Below are positions 1-9,598 of a DNA stretch of 64,000 nucleotides, one piece after another. The DNA is taken from positions 237,781-301,780 of the forward strand of contig MCGT01000034.1 in NCBI GenBank assembly GCA_002104935.1, in the 5' to 3' direction. Source of the DNA: Hesseltinella vesiculosa. Taxonomy: Eukaryota; Mucoromycota; Mucoromycetes; Mucorales; Cunninghamellaceae. Position 1 is the stretch's first letter. Every line of letters starts with the position of its first letter. A program made the position numbers and the translations under genes. The notes under the pieces were generated by a model. That model had not been told where the DNA came from. It did not search any database and saw nothing but the letters and a program-made list of their open reading frames with translations.

Positions 1-1577
1 TTCGATTGATCGATTTGAAAACAAAACCAGCATCGCCAAAGGTAACAAACACACCCCGCCAAGGAACTTGGCCATGGGCAACCTGAATTCATTTCATGAG
101 AACACCGCGGGCTAACGCACAAATCTAATCACCTAGAGATCAACACCCTCTTCTCGGTTGAATATCATGACTGGTACAAAGTCGTGACCAATCATGCTAT
201 CAATCAAAAGTATGCTCTTGTTTGCTGTGGCCAATCCCTAGACAGCCAAGAATTCGATGCCATTGTAAACGTACCTCTTCAATCAGCTGGGATCGATGGT
301 GCCGTCGACATTCTCCCCTTTTTGGATGTAAGTGTCCTCATACCTGGTCAGCAACAAAGGAATGACCCTTTTGTGCTTTTCCTTACCGCTGAATAGCTCC
401 TTGGTCTGCAAGAATCTGTCAAATTCATTCGTGATTACAAGTCTGTCACCTCACCTTGCTACAGCAGTGTTCAGCAGGAAGATGGACAAGCCGACGCTGT
501 GTTTCTATCGAGCCAAGCAAACACTCGTCCCAACGGTATCGTGTTTTCTGCCAGTGATCGGCAGCTCTCGCCATTGGCCGTAAGTCCCTGTCTCTTATTT
601 TGCGTCCCAACAAAACCACTCACCCTCTTTCTTTTCTGTAGCAAGCTGCCTGGTTGCATTATGTCGCGCTATTTTTCGACAGGGAGGGTTTAGCTGCATC
701 TATCTACGATCAAATCAAAACTCTGTACGACTGCCACCAATCAAACATGGAGCATGTGCCTGACCGACCGTCGATTGCCTGGACAGTCAACAACCAAAAA
801 GAATGGATCATATACCATGATCTTTATTACCAGCAGCTCACATCCGACGCCGGTAAGCCCGTCGAAAAAAAAGGAGTTGCACTAACCACCCCGCTTTTTT
901 TTTTGTGCTTTTCTTGAACTAGGTGCTGAGCTGTCAACACCATCGATTCCCATCCAATTTCATAACGATATCCATACCGCCGACATTGTCATCGACCAGA
1001 CCGACCTGACAGCCTTGGCCGACGACCCGTCCTATGACGAATGGCTACTTGCAGGCGACTTTGTCCCAGGTACTGTCAGCTATGACCAGCCATTCATCCA
1101 TCAACATGCCGTCTATCGCCTGGACGGACTCGTTGATGACCTTGGTTACCAAGACTGGAAACAAAGGGCTGCTGCTAGACCTGATGTCGCTCTGACAGGT
1201 AAATTCAACGGCGTCTCCTTTTTTTTACTGACTCTTTCTGTTGCTTCTTAGACTTAATTCATTTGGCCCATCCCTTATATGATCGATCTTACAAGTATGA
1301 GTGGTTACGCAACTTTGCCAAGGAGGATCGAGCCCACCAGCTTTCCGAGGGCGTGTACAACTGCAGCCAGCCCTTGTCACGCGTGCCTCAATGCCAGCCT
1401 CGTCCCAACTGGTTTGAATCTGCTACCCACCCGCCCACCAATGGCCGTCACGGCGGCAACGTGGCTATCATCCTTGGCATGCTTTTCTCCTGTGCACTAC
1501 TGGTGGCTGGCGTTTATGCCTATCGTCATTGGCAGCGACAGTCCAAAGTAGAATATTTTCCTCTCAGCAACTTTTAG
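1..1577 (+). CDS. Membrane-anchored periplasmic-binding-protein-like protein, 5' end outside window
   Basis: The 3' part of a multi-exon gene whose start lies left of the window. The first visible exon ends at 41 (reading ...NKTSIAK), and the next starts at 137 in the same phase (EINTLFSVEYHDWYK). Further introns lie near 330-398, 573-641, 855-923 and 1199-1252. The product has a long extracellular-type region, including NGIVFSASDRQLSPLAQAAW and a stretch on 'AAWLHYVALFFDREGLA'. It ends in one hydrophobic helix (AIILGMLFSCALLVAGVYAY) and a short basic tail, so it is probably a type I membrane protein. The overall look resembles fungal proteins annotated as periplasmic-binding-protein-like, but that family assignment is from memory and tentative. 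Part of the gene is duplicated at 2536-3239. Coding character and the TM anchor are clear; function is not. Confidence 0.6.
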
Positions 1578-1600
1578 CATCTTCACTTAATCGTCTGCAT

Positions 1601-1717
1601 TCATCCCCTCGCCTGTTTGTACACTATTTTTTTTAATACTTCATAAACAAACCGTTTGACCTTGATATAGTCCTTCTCCTCGCCAAACCATTCGACGAGC
1701 GGACGAATGCGTTTCTG
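1601..1717 (-). pseudogene. Orphan terminal exon of a minus-strand gene
   Basis: A T-rich tract ending in CCCAG (an intron acceptor) is followed on the minus strand by a short open frame reading QKRIRPLVEWFGEEKDYIKV and continuing KRFVYEVLKK to a TGA at 1601. The composition (charged and aromatic, no low complexity) looks coding. No in-frame upstream exon is evident: the minus strand further right (1800-2160) has stops and a direct repeat. This may be the last exon of a gene whose 5' part was lost in the rearrangement that produced the repeats, or the upstream exons may be short and missed. It lies tail to tail with the gene ending at 1577. No family recognised. Confidence 0.3.
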
Positions 1718-1924
1718 CTGGGAGTTAAACAAAAAAAAAATAGGACATAGGAGTCCCCCCCCCTTTGTGTTTACAATAGAAATCTATCCACCAACGTCTC
1801 ACCTACTCGATGTGTTCACAGCAGTAACTGCACCCAGTTTAAAGTAATGCTTTTTTATCGTCATACAAAGTTCTGTCTAGCATCCTTATCTTATTCACGA
1901 GCCTTAGCATCATGAAGTGTGTAT

Positions 1925-2153
1925 CCCAGCAAAAAAACGGGGTCATTGTTTCCGGAAACATTTTTTTTTCACTTGCGGAAACAACGTCTTTGCGCTAGAT
2001 TTAAGACGTTTTGTTTGCTTAGTCGGCGCACGCAGCTTTGGCCAATCACTTGATTTGCCCAGCACAAAACTGGGTCATTGTTTCCGGAAACATTTTTTTT
2101 TCACTTGCGGAAACAACGTCTTTGCGCTAGATTTAAGACGTTTTGTTTGCTTA
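1925..2153. repeat. Direct repeat, two 97-bp copies with internal palindromes
   Basis: Copies at about 1925-2021 and 2058-2153 are almost identical, offset about 132 bp, and separated by about 36 bp of unrelated sequence. Each holds a perfect 12-bp palindrome, GTTTCCGGAAAC, then a T run, then an inverted pair AACGTCTT / AAGACGTT with a 12-base loop. The repeat lies at the start of the rearranged block and shows no coding content. Confidence 0.8.
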
Positions 2154-2535
2154 CTGTAAGTCGGTGTGATATTTTGTGTTGAAAAAATAAAAGGGATGGG
2201 GTTGACAAAAACAAGTGAGAATGAGTTATGGTTTTTTATTGATGTGAAGGTCTATCTTTTTTATAATGTTTCCTGTGGAAACCGTTGCACTAGCTGCCGT
2301 ATATTCTGCTTGGTCATGTTGCATCATGCCTGCTCATAGCTTTTTAACATGGGTACCTTTAGACATGGTGTTTTTCTTATGTTCATGGGAGATCATGTTG
2401 ACATGTTGAAATAGTTGTGTTTGAGTGAGTTGAACATGGGAGTAGACAAAGGTATAGTATGGGTTTAATGTTGCAGTGACATAGTCCCTGTATCTTAATA
2501 TACCGGTAGGCTTGATTTCTACCTCAGATACGACA
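2154..2535. other. Spacer without recognisable feature
   Basis: AT-rich sequence between the direct repeat and the partial gene copy. I see no open frame with splice signals, no RNA gene and no further copy of the neighbouring repeats. Confidence 0.5.
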
Positions 2536-3239
2536 CTGTCACCTCACCTTGCTACAGCGGTGTTCAGCAGGAAGATGGACAAGCCGACGCTGTGTTTCTA
2601 TCGAGCCAAGCAAACACTCGTCCCAACGGTATCGTGTTTTCTGCCAGTGATCGGCAGCTCTCGCCATTGGCCGTAAGTCCCTGTCTCTTATTTTGCGTCC
2701 CAACAAAACCACTCACCCTCTTTCTTTTCTGTAGCAAGCTGCCTGGTTGCATTATGTCGCGCTATTTTTCGACAGGGAGGGTTTAGCTGCATCTATCTAC
2801 GATCAAATCAAAACTCTGTACGACTGCCACCAATCAAACATGGAGCATGTGCCTGACCGACCGTCGATTGCCTGGACAGTCAACAACCAAAAAGAATGGA
2901 TCATATACCATGATCTTTATTACCAGCAGCTCACATCCGACGCCGGTAAGCCCGTCGAAAAAAAAGGAGTTGCACTAACCACCCCGCTTTTTTTTTTGTG
3001 CTTTTCTTGAACTAGGTGCTGAGCTGTCAACACCATCGATTCCCATCCAATTTCATAACGATATCCATACCGCCGACATTGTCATCGACCAGACCGACCT
3101 GACAGCCTTGGCCGACGACCCGTCCTATGACGAATGGTTACTTGCAGGCGACTTTGTCCCAGGTACTGTCAGCTATGATCAGCCATTCATCTATCAGCAT
3201 ACCGTCTATCGTCAGGACGAGCCCGTTGATGACCGCTAA
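2536..3239 (+). pseudogene. Truncated duplicate of the binding-protein-like gene
   Basis: Positions 2536-3233 repeat 443-1140 at a constant offset of 2093 bp, with no indels and only scattered substitutions that become denser in the last 60 bp. The copy retains the introns, so it arose by DNA duplication and not by retroposition. It starts inside an exon (at the codons for SVTSPCYSS), lacks the 5' exons and the C-terminal half with the TM helix, and runs into a stop (GAC CGC TAA) at the right breakpoint. No start codon or promoter is evident upstream. Breakpoints are sharp on both sides, with the satellite array starting about 55 bp after the stop. Confidence 0.85.
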
Positions 3240-3292
3240 AAAAAATAAAAAATATGACGCTGAGAACAAACGTCGTCAACATCAACTAAAAC

Positions 3293-4485
3293 GAATTACC
3301 GACTAGCAATTTTTTTTTATCTTTGTTATAGCAACAGCCACGCCAGACCATTTCACGTAATAAAAGCATAACATGAATACATATTGGTCAAGGTATTCTG
3401 ATAGCACTTTTTGTGTTTATTCATTACAGCACATTGCTGGCAATGTCAATGACATGTATTTTTCTAGCATGGAAACTACCGACTAGCAAGTTGAATTACC
3501 GACTAGCAATTTTTTTTTTGCCTTGGTTATAGCAAGAGCCACGTCAGACCATTTCACGTAATAAAAGCATAACATGAATACATATTGGTCAAGGTATTCT
3601 GATAGCACTTTTTGTGTTTATTCATTACCGCACATTGCTGGCAATGTCAATGACATGTATTTTCCAGCATGGAAACTACCGACTAGCAAGTTGAATTACC
3701 GACTAGCAATTTTTTTTTTGTCTTGGTTATAGCAACAGCCACGTCGGACCATTTCACGTAATAAAAGCATAACATGAATACATATTGGTCAAGGTATTCT
3801 GATAGCACTTTTTGTGTTTATTCATTACAGCACATTGCTGGCAATGTCAATGACATGTATTTTTCTAGCATGGAAACTACCGACTAGCAAGTTGAATTAC
3901 CGACTAGCAATTTTTTTTTCGCCTTGGTTATAGCAAGAGCCACGTCAGACCATTTCACGTAATAAAAGCATAACATGAATACATATTGGTCAAGGTATTC
4001 TGATAGCACTTTTTGTGTTTATTCATTACAGCACATTGCTGGCAATGTCAATGACATGTATTTTCCAGCATGGAAACTACCGACTAGCAAGTTGAATTAC
4101 CGACTAGCAATTTTTTTTTTGTCTTGGATATAGCAACAGCCACGCCAGACCATTTCACGTAATAAAAGCATAACATAAATACATATTGGTCAAGGTATTC
4201 TGATAGCACTTTTTGTGTTTATTCATTACAGCACATTGCTGGCAATGTCAATGACATGTATTTTTCTAGCATGGAAACTACCGACTAGCAAGTTGAATTA
4301 CCGACTAGCAATTTTTTTTTTGTCTTTGTTATAGCAACAGCCACGCCAGACCATTTCACGTAATAAAAGCATAACATAAATACATATTGGTCAAGGTATT
4401 CTGATAGCACTTTTTTGTATTCATTTATTACTGCACATGCTGGCAATGTCAATGACATGTATTTTTCCAGCATAGAAACTTATTG
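3293..4485. repeat. Satellite array, six tandem units of about 200 bp
   Basis: The landmark GAATTACCGACTAGCAA recurs at 3293, 3493, 3693, 3894, 4094 and 4295, giving a period of 200-201 bp. Each unit also carries a second ACCGACTAGCAA at its end, a T run after the first motif, and the conserved middle with CATAACATGAATACATATTG. Units alternate: 1, 3 and 5 read AGCAACAGCC and end TTTTTCTAGCATGG; 2 and 4 read AGCAAGAGCC and end TTTTCCAGCATGG. Unit 6 is more diverged and ends the array. No unit has a long open frame. The alternation implies that a dimer of about 400 bp was the unit of amplification. Confidence 0.92.
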
Positions 4486-4497
4486 CGAATGACAAAA

Positions 4498-4870
4498 TTA
4501 CATATTTGTATCGCCAGATCGTTGAGGGGCGATGAATGGGACCGCCAAATTTGTAGATGTAGGTAGCGTAGTTGCATGTGATTGATATGCCAGTGGCGTT
4601 GGTAAATTGGCCATACTACATAAAGCTGCTTGGTTCCAAGCGCAATTCCCCAACCCTAGTCGGATGTGTCCGAAAATATTTGAAGTGATGGAGCAGGAGG
4701 AAGAATGTGACAGCCGTTCCAGGATGGCAATTGGGGCATCCACACAAGTCCCACTTTGGCTGAGGGTGATTTGTGGCAATAATGTTGCTCGGGGTGATAT
4801 CTGAAGCGTTGCAACGTGTCAAGACGATGTCGCGTGCGTAACGAGCTTACAAGTTGCCGAGGTGAGTTGC
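4498..4870 (-). mobile_element. Degenerate retroelement RT/RNase H fragment (possibly DIRS-type)
   Basis: The minus strand encodes SPSAKVGLVWMPQLPSWNG, then ILPPAPSLQIFSDTSD, an in-frame TAG, GWGIALG, and later WHINHMQLRYLHL. This order (W..L..WNG, then P..P, then D-x-S-D-x-GWG, then HIN.xEL-like) matches the junction of reverse transcriptase and RNase H in tyrosine-recombinase (DIRS-like) and related fungal retroelements. The internal stop and the lack of flanking RT or recombinase frames show that it is a fossil. It lies between the satellite and the zinc-finger gene. Element class is an inference from the motif order. Confidence 0.5.
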
Positions 4871-5074
4871 AATGGCTTTGCCTGTGAAGGCTGCCAGGAG
4901 GGACCAGGATGTTACTGGCTGATGAAGCATATGATGAGCTTGACGGCGTAGGGCGCGAATTTTCATCGCGGGGAATTGGAAGCTTTGGTGACCTTCGTTT
5001 TATTAAGAAAGGAGAATGCATTAGAGCAAGACTGAACGACGTTGAAAGCCGGATTTTTTTTTTTTTGTGGGTTA

Positions 5075-6767
5075 CTAATGGATGGTTGAGAGAGATGGTT
5101 TTCGTTTCACTGGCAAGGATTTTTTTAGTGATCCAATATCCAATGGGAGGACGGGTGCGTAGGTAATCTTGTTGGCACCTTCGATATGTTTGATATCAGC
5201 ATGAATTTCAGCCACAGTGGTCATTGTGTCTAGGCAACTGATAATGTTGACCAGGTCATTTTTGCGTGTTGGTATGGTGACTGTTCCAATCTCCACGGTG
5301 GCGTAAATGCCTGCTTTGTAGATCATATGGTAGAACGTCACTTCTTTGTCTTAATTAGAGAAAGGGGGTATGTGTGAGATTTGGTTTGAAATATCTGGTT
5401 TTGCATTTACCGAGAGCTTGGAAAAAAATGAAATGATTGAGTCCATCTTTCAGAGCCTCGGCAGCAAACGTACAGAGCTTGACGAAATCGACTACTTTCG
5501 ACGCTTGAGTGGCATTTTTGGGCTTCACCTCGCCCACACAACTAGTGAAATCATAGGTGCAAGAGTCGAAAATATCAACGGCATAATCGGGTCTCTTTCG
5601 GCTATCTTCATCAAAGGTGGTGATGTTTGCACTAAAATAAAGACATAGTCAACCCTCGTCCGTAATAGAAGTAAAATAAATAATTAAAAAACCTAACCTA
5701 CCATTTTGCAACAGTGTTGTCACGGTCAATGGCGAAGAGTGCTTGGATAAAAGGATGGATGTACGATGAAGTAAGCTCGCTCTCTCCAACGTGATCAATG
5801 TTCAGGTCTTTCAAGGCAGGCAACCTAATTCCTCAATAAGAAGAGAATGAAAATATCGTGAGGGGTTTATGCTCTCGAGGCTATATTAGCTTACAAGGAT
5901 TCAATCGCCAACAGCACATTTTTGTTGTAGCCTTCAGCTTCAATGGACAACTCCAGCAGTTTGATTCTAGTATCGGTCAGATTGCTTCCTTCCAAGAACA
6001 GCAAAGAAAATTATTTTGAGTACAGAACTGCTGGGTTTGCCCCCCCCTCCAAAACAAGAGTGTACCTTCAAACATTCCAATATCTTGAGAGTGAGGCCAG
6101 CGCCGAACTTTCTGTTAAGTCGGTCCTCTTCAACAACTTGCTGTCTTACAGATGCCAGCTGGGAGGCATTAAAATATGAAACTGGTATCGATGTGTACGT
6201 TGTCCTCTTTTGAAGCACGAAAATTGAGGAGATGCAGCTGCCAAAAAAAAAAAAAAATTAGAGCAGCACGGTATAAGTAGTACAGCACTTACAGAAGCTG
6301 GATAAAATTTGCGTCTACATGAATGTAATCGTTGGCGTGGTTCATACAGTGCTGTTGATACGAATAAAAGGATTTATGAACGTCCAGCTGCCCACACATC
6401 CAATTGTTGCTTTGTTTGACGCTAAAAAAAAAAAAAAAAAAAAAAGTCAGAGAACGAACGAGTGCAAATTGTGTTTCATAAGCACGTACTCGTAGGTATG
6501 AACGGCATTTACGTGGCTTTGTAGGTCCGATTTTTTCATTTCGTAATGAACGCAGCATGGGCAAGCGTAAAGGGTATTGTTTGGCATTACTGATGCCATG
6601 TGGCATGGGATAAGCTTGTAACCTGAGCGCTCATGGTCGTTTTTACCCCTGCTGGGCAAAATGGTGCCGTGAGATGTAAAATAATGTCTTCGCAAGGATT
6701 GATACTGCCTAAATGTTGTTCGTTTTCTGCAATCGGGACAAGTTATTTGAAAGTATGTGATAGTCAT
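5075..6767 (-). CDS. Two-zinc-finger protein with PD-(D/E)XK nuclease-like motif
   Basis: A spliced minus-strand gene of about 400 codons starting at ATG 6767. I resolved seven exons with consistent phases; introns lie near 6423-6489, 6241-6289, 6090-6137, 5994-6066, 5826-5893, 5638-5702 and 5345-5415. N-terminus: CPDC...H-x4-H and CPCC...H-x4-H zinc fingers (residues about 10-90). The middle contains RRWPHSQDIGMF and the helical SSYIHPFIQALFAIDRD. C-terminal core: RPDYAVD, 18 residues, then GEVKPK, which fits the D...ExK active-site pattern of PD-(D/E)XK enzymes and is followed by a helix with ASKVVDFVKL. The last part (TVEIGTVTIPTRKNDLVNI) looks like a family I associate with Mucoromycota proteins of unknown function. 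Nuclease activity is inference. The ORF is intact, unlike the adjacent relic. Confidence 0.6.
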
Positions 6768-7317
6768 TGTTAAAAAAAAAGAGAGAGATAAAGAGAAAGA
6801 AATAATTGCTTTTATTTCAGACTTCGCCGCGTTTTACCTCCCCCTCTTTACTTTCAGCTGCTGATTGACGGGTAGGAAGGACATCATTGGTTCTGATGTT
6901 GACGACGAGAAGGCTCTATTTAACTCGTCATTGACGACGATTTCCAAGAGTTGGCAACCATGTGAAAAGTTCAATGCTGTACCTGGATTGATCCTCATTG
7001 CAGGTACTTGATTAGCAGCAGTAGATGGCCATGGTGTAGCTAACTTTTTTTAGGCTCATTTGTACACATAGGCTCAATGTTGCACAGTCGAAAACCACGA
7101 ACCTGCCAGGAAGACAGCGGTGGAGAAATGTTTATTTTATTGGAGGAGCAATAGCAAAAATAATGGGGGAGGGCACGGGTAGTTTAATGAGAATTTTACA
7201 TTTTTTTTTTATGTTGAGAAAGAGGGAGCACAGGAGTGGCCTGGGGAGCAGGCTATGGAGATCGAATGAGCTGAGGGGTATGATAAAAAGTGGTGATATA
7301 TAAATAGGTCAGGGGGG
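6768..7317. other. Spacer with one small uncertain minus-strand ORF
   Basis: This spacer lies upstream of the zinc-finger gene and downstream of the F-box/WD40 gene. A minus-strand ORF at 6834-6998 (54 codons, begins MRINPGTALNFSHGC) has coding-like composition, and GGTAAAA at its end could be a donor, but I could not join it to the zinc-finger gene in frame. Otherwise A/T runs only. Confidence 0.3.
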
Positions 7318-8920
7318 CTAAGGAGCCATCGTCGAATGGGCATAGTTCCAAAAATGGGCGGTATCGTTGATGGAGAGGAGCAGGCCGGTCCAGGACAAGG
7401 CGACATCGTTCACAGCGTGATCCAGCTGCCTGGAATAAAGACACTGGCCGGTGGCAAGGGACCAGACGCGGAGTGAGCAATCTTTGGAACCGGTGACGAC
7501 GCGAAGGCCGTCGCTGGCCATGCAGGTGATATGATCCATGTGGCCAAACATAGTGCGCAAGCATTGGCCTGTGGTGAGGTCCCAGAGTCGAAGGGTGTGG
7601 TCAGCACTGCAAGACAGGAGGAGCACACGAGGAGGGCCGGGGTTGCTGGCTGGCGGATGGCGTTCCTGAACAGGAGGAAAGTCAGGAGAGTCAAGGAGGA
7701 GGGTGCTGGGGTGAACGACCAGGATTTTCTCCACGGCAGCCTGATGACCAGAGAGGAGGCGAACACACGTTGAGCCTTTCCAGACACGGATGCAACCATC
7801 ATCGTCACCAGCCGACACAATCACAGGATCCTTCGCAGCAGGCGGGGGAGCAAGCAGAGAAGCAGAGAAAGGGTCGCTGTGAGCCAACACGTCGTGGTCG
7901 AGACCCAAAAAAGAGGAGGGAAGGACAGCCAGGGTACGTACCGGTTGCTGGTGACCATGGAGAAGGAAACTCTGGCCCGTGGAGAAATCCCAGACGCGGA
8001 TGGTTTGGCTGGCGCCAGTCGCAAGCAGGTTTTTTTCATGGCACAGGGAGGTGATGGGGCCGTGGTGTCCGACAAGGCGACGGATCATGATGCCTTGGTG
8101 CCAATCCCAAAGGGTGATGGCATGGTCGGCGTGTCCCACAACGAGTTTGGATTCGTCAAATTGCAGCGACGTCATCGTGGCAGGCATGGTCAAGATTTGA
8201 TGGGGTTGCGGCGCGGCGGGTGACGATGATGTTGAAGAAGAGTAGGTGAGGTCGAGGATGTGCACAGTGCGATCATGGTAGCCAATCATGCAGACGCCCA
8301 AATGGTGGCAAGAAGCCATGCAAATCACGCCATTTTCGGTGAGGGTGTCGTCAGGCTGAAGAGGCGACAAAGGGGTGATAGGGAGCTCCAGGTAGCGATG
8401 CTGTCGCCAGTTTTTTTCAATCAGCATGCGATCCCGATAGAGAGTTTTCCAGGACGATGGGTGAGGATCGTGAAAGGTGGAAGGTGGATTAGAAAACGGA
8501 CTGACGGTGCGGCTGGTTTTTCTTTTTTTGGTGGGTGGGACAAGCAGAGGAAGGCGTCTGCTGTTTCGAAGGCTGGTTGTTCGAGAGAGACCCCAGCCGC
8601 ATCTTGGGCAGAGCTTGCCGATGTGCTGCTCACAAAGACCTTGCCAGAGCTGTTTATCGCTTGCCAAGGTCGACCAAGACCGCGATACTTGTGCGACTCG
8701 ACATAATGAAATGGCGTCCAAGTAGCTAAATATTTGCAGTGACACATGTCTATCGTACAGGATGAAACGTCAGGGCGCACCGATATCACATGGCCAGAAG
8801 AAAAGCAATGTTTTTAGTGGCATTTTTTTTTTTTTTTCAAGTTCACCTTGGCAACACCATGACAAAATCGATCCTTAAGAGTGGCTGCAAAGATTCGTGA
8901 ATAAATGAAAGTTGAGGCAT
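7318..8920 (-). CDS. F-box/WD40 protein, Cdc4/Pop1/FBW7-type SCF substrate receptor
   Basis: Two exons. Exon 1 is 8920-8847 (starts MPQLSFIHESLQPLLRID), intron 8846-8750, and exon 2 is 8749-7318, joined in phase to give FVMVLPRHVSLQIFSYLD, a complete F-box at about residues 18-60. A C-x2-CGWGL segment (LCPRCGWGL) follows, as in Cdc4 relatives. The C-terminal half carries about seven WD repeats, each ending in W/F-D-like pairs (ITLWDW, IRVWDF, IRVWKG, LRLWDL, LRVWSL, AHFWNY). The family binds Skp1 through the F-box and phosphorylated substrates through the propeller, for ubiquitination in the nucleus. Length about 500 residues, shorter than yeast Cdc4. Cdc4 against another F-box/WD40 family member cannot be settled by eye. 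Confidence 0.85.
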
Positions 8921-9598
8921 GCAGCATAAAGTCAAGATGCCCTGCAAGACAAGCTGACGTTGTTTTTGAGGAGAGGCAGCAAACAACGACCAAATGTGTT
9001 CAATGGATGCACTGTCGACGGATGAGAGATGGTCTAACGACTATGAAAAAAAAAAAAAGGCAGGCGGGGCCAGTGAATATTTTACGTACCAAATCACACA
9101 AACGAGCGGGGAAAATGAATAGACATTACCAGATCAAAAGGAGTTTCATGTCGCTTCTTGACGATGTCGGGTCGATGTCGATAGCATCTCTCAGATGTCA
9201 ATGTCATGTCAACAATGTGCTAAAAGCTTGTTTTTTTTAAAAAAAAAAAAAAAAAAAAGTCGTGAAAGAGAGTGAAAAAAGGAGGCACGCTGACCCAGAA
9301 AAGGCAATCGGGGAATGGAGTTTGTCACACAAAGCGCATCATTTCACGCACTGCTCTGACGCTGTTGATCATCCTACGAGCACTTTTTGGCTGACAACGC
9401 CAGGGAGCGTCGGTTGTGGGCAGAAAGAATCACAAGAAGGGAAGCAAGATGTGAAAAAAAAACTGCGGTCTCTTTCTGCAATGGACTCTATTGATCAAAG
9501 CAAAGCATTTCTTCGTCTGCCAGCCACGACGATAAAGACACGGCCTTCAAAAACGTTGTAAAAGGTAATCAGGCAAGTAGATGTTTAGAAAAATAAAC
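8921..9598. other. Spacer without recognisable feature
   Basis: The 5' flank of the F-box/WD40 gene and 3' flank of the antiporter gene. It holds a run of about 20 A at 9239-9258 and several open frames without splice or composition support. No RNA gene seen. Confidence 0.4.

Noticed and set aside
3293..4485. CRISPR-like array
   Set aside because: The units are contiguous near-identical 200-bp repeats with no unique spacers, in a eukaryotic genome.
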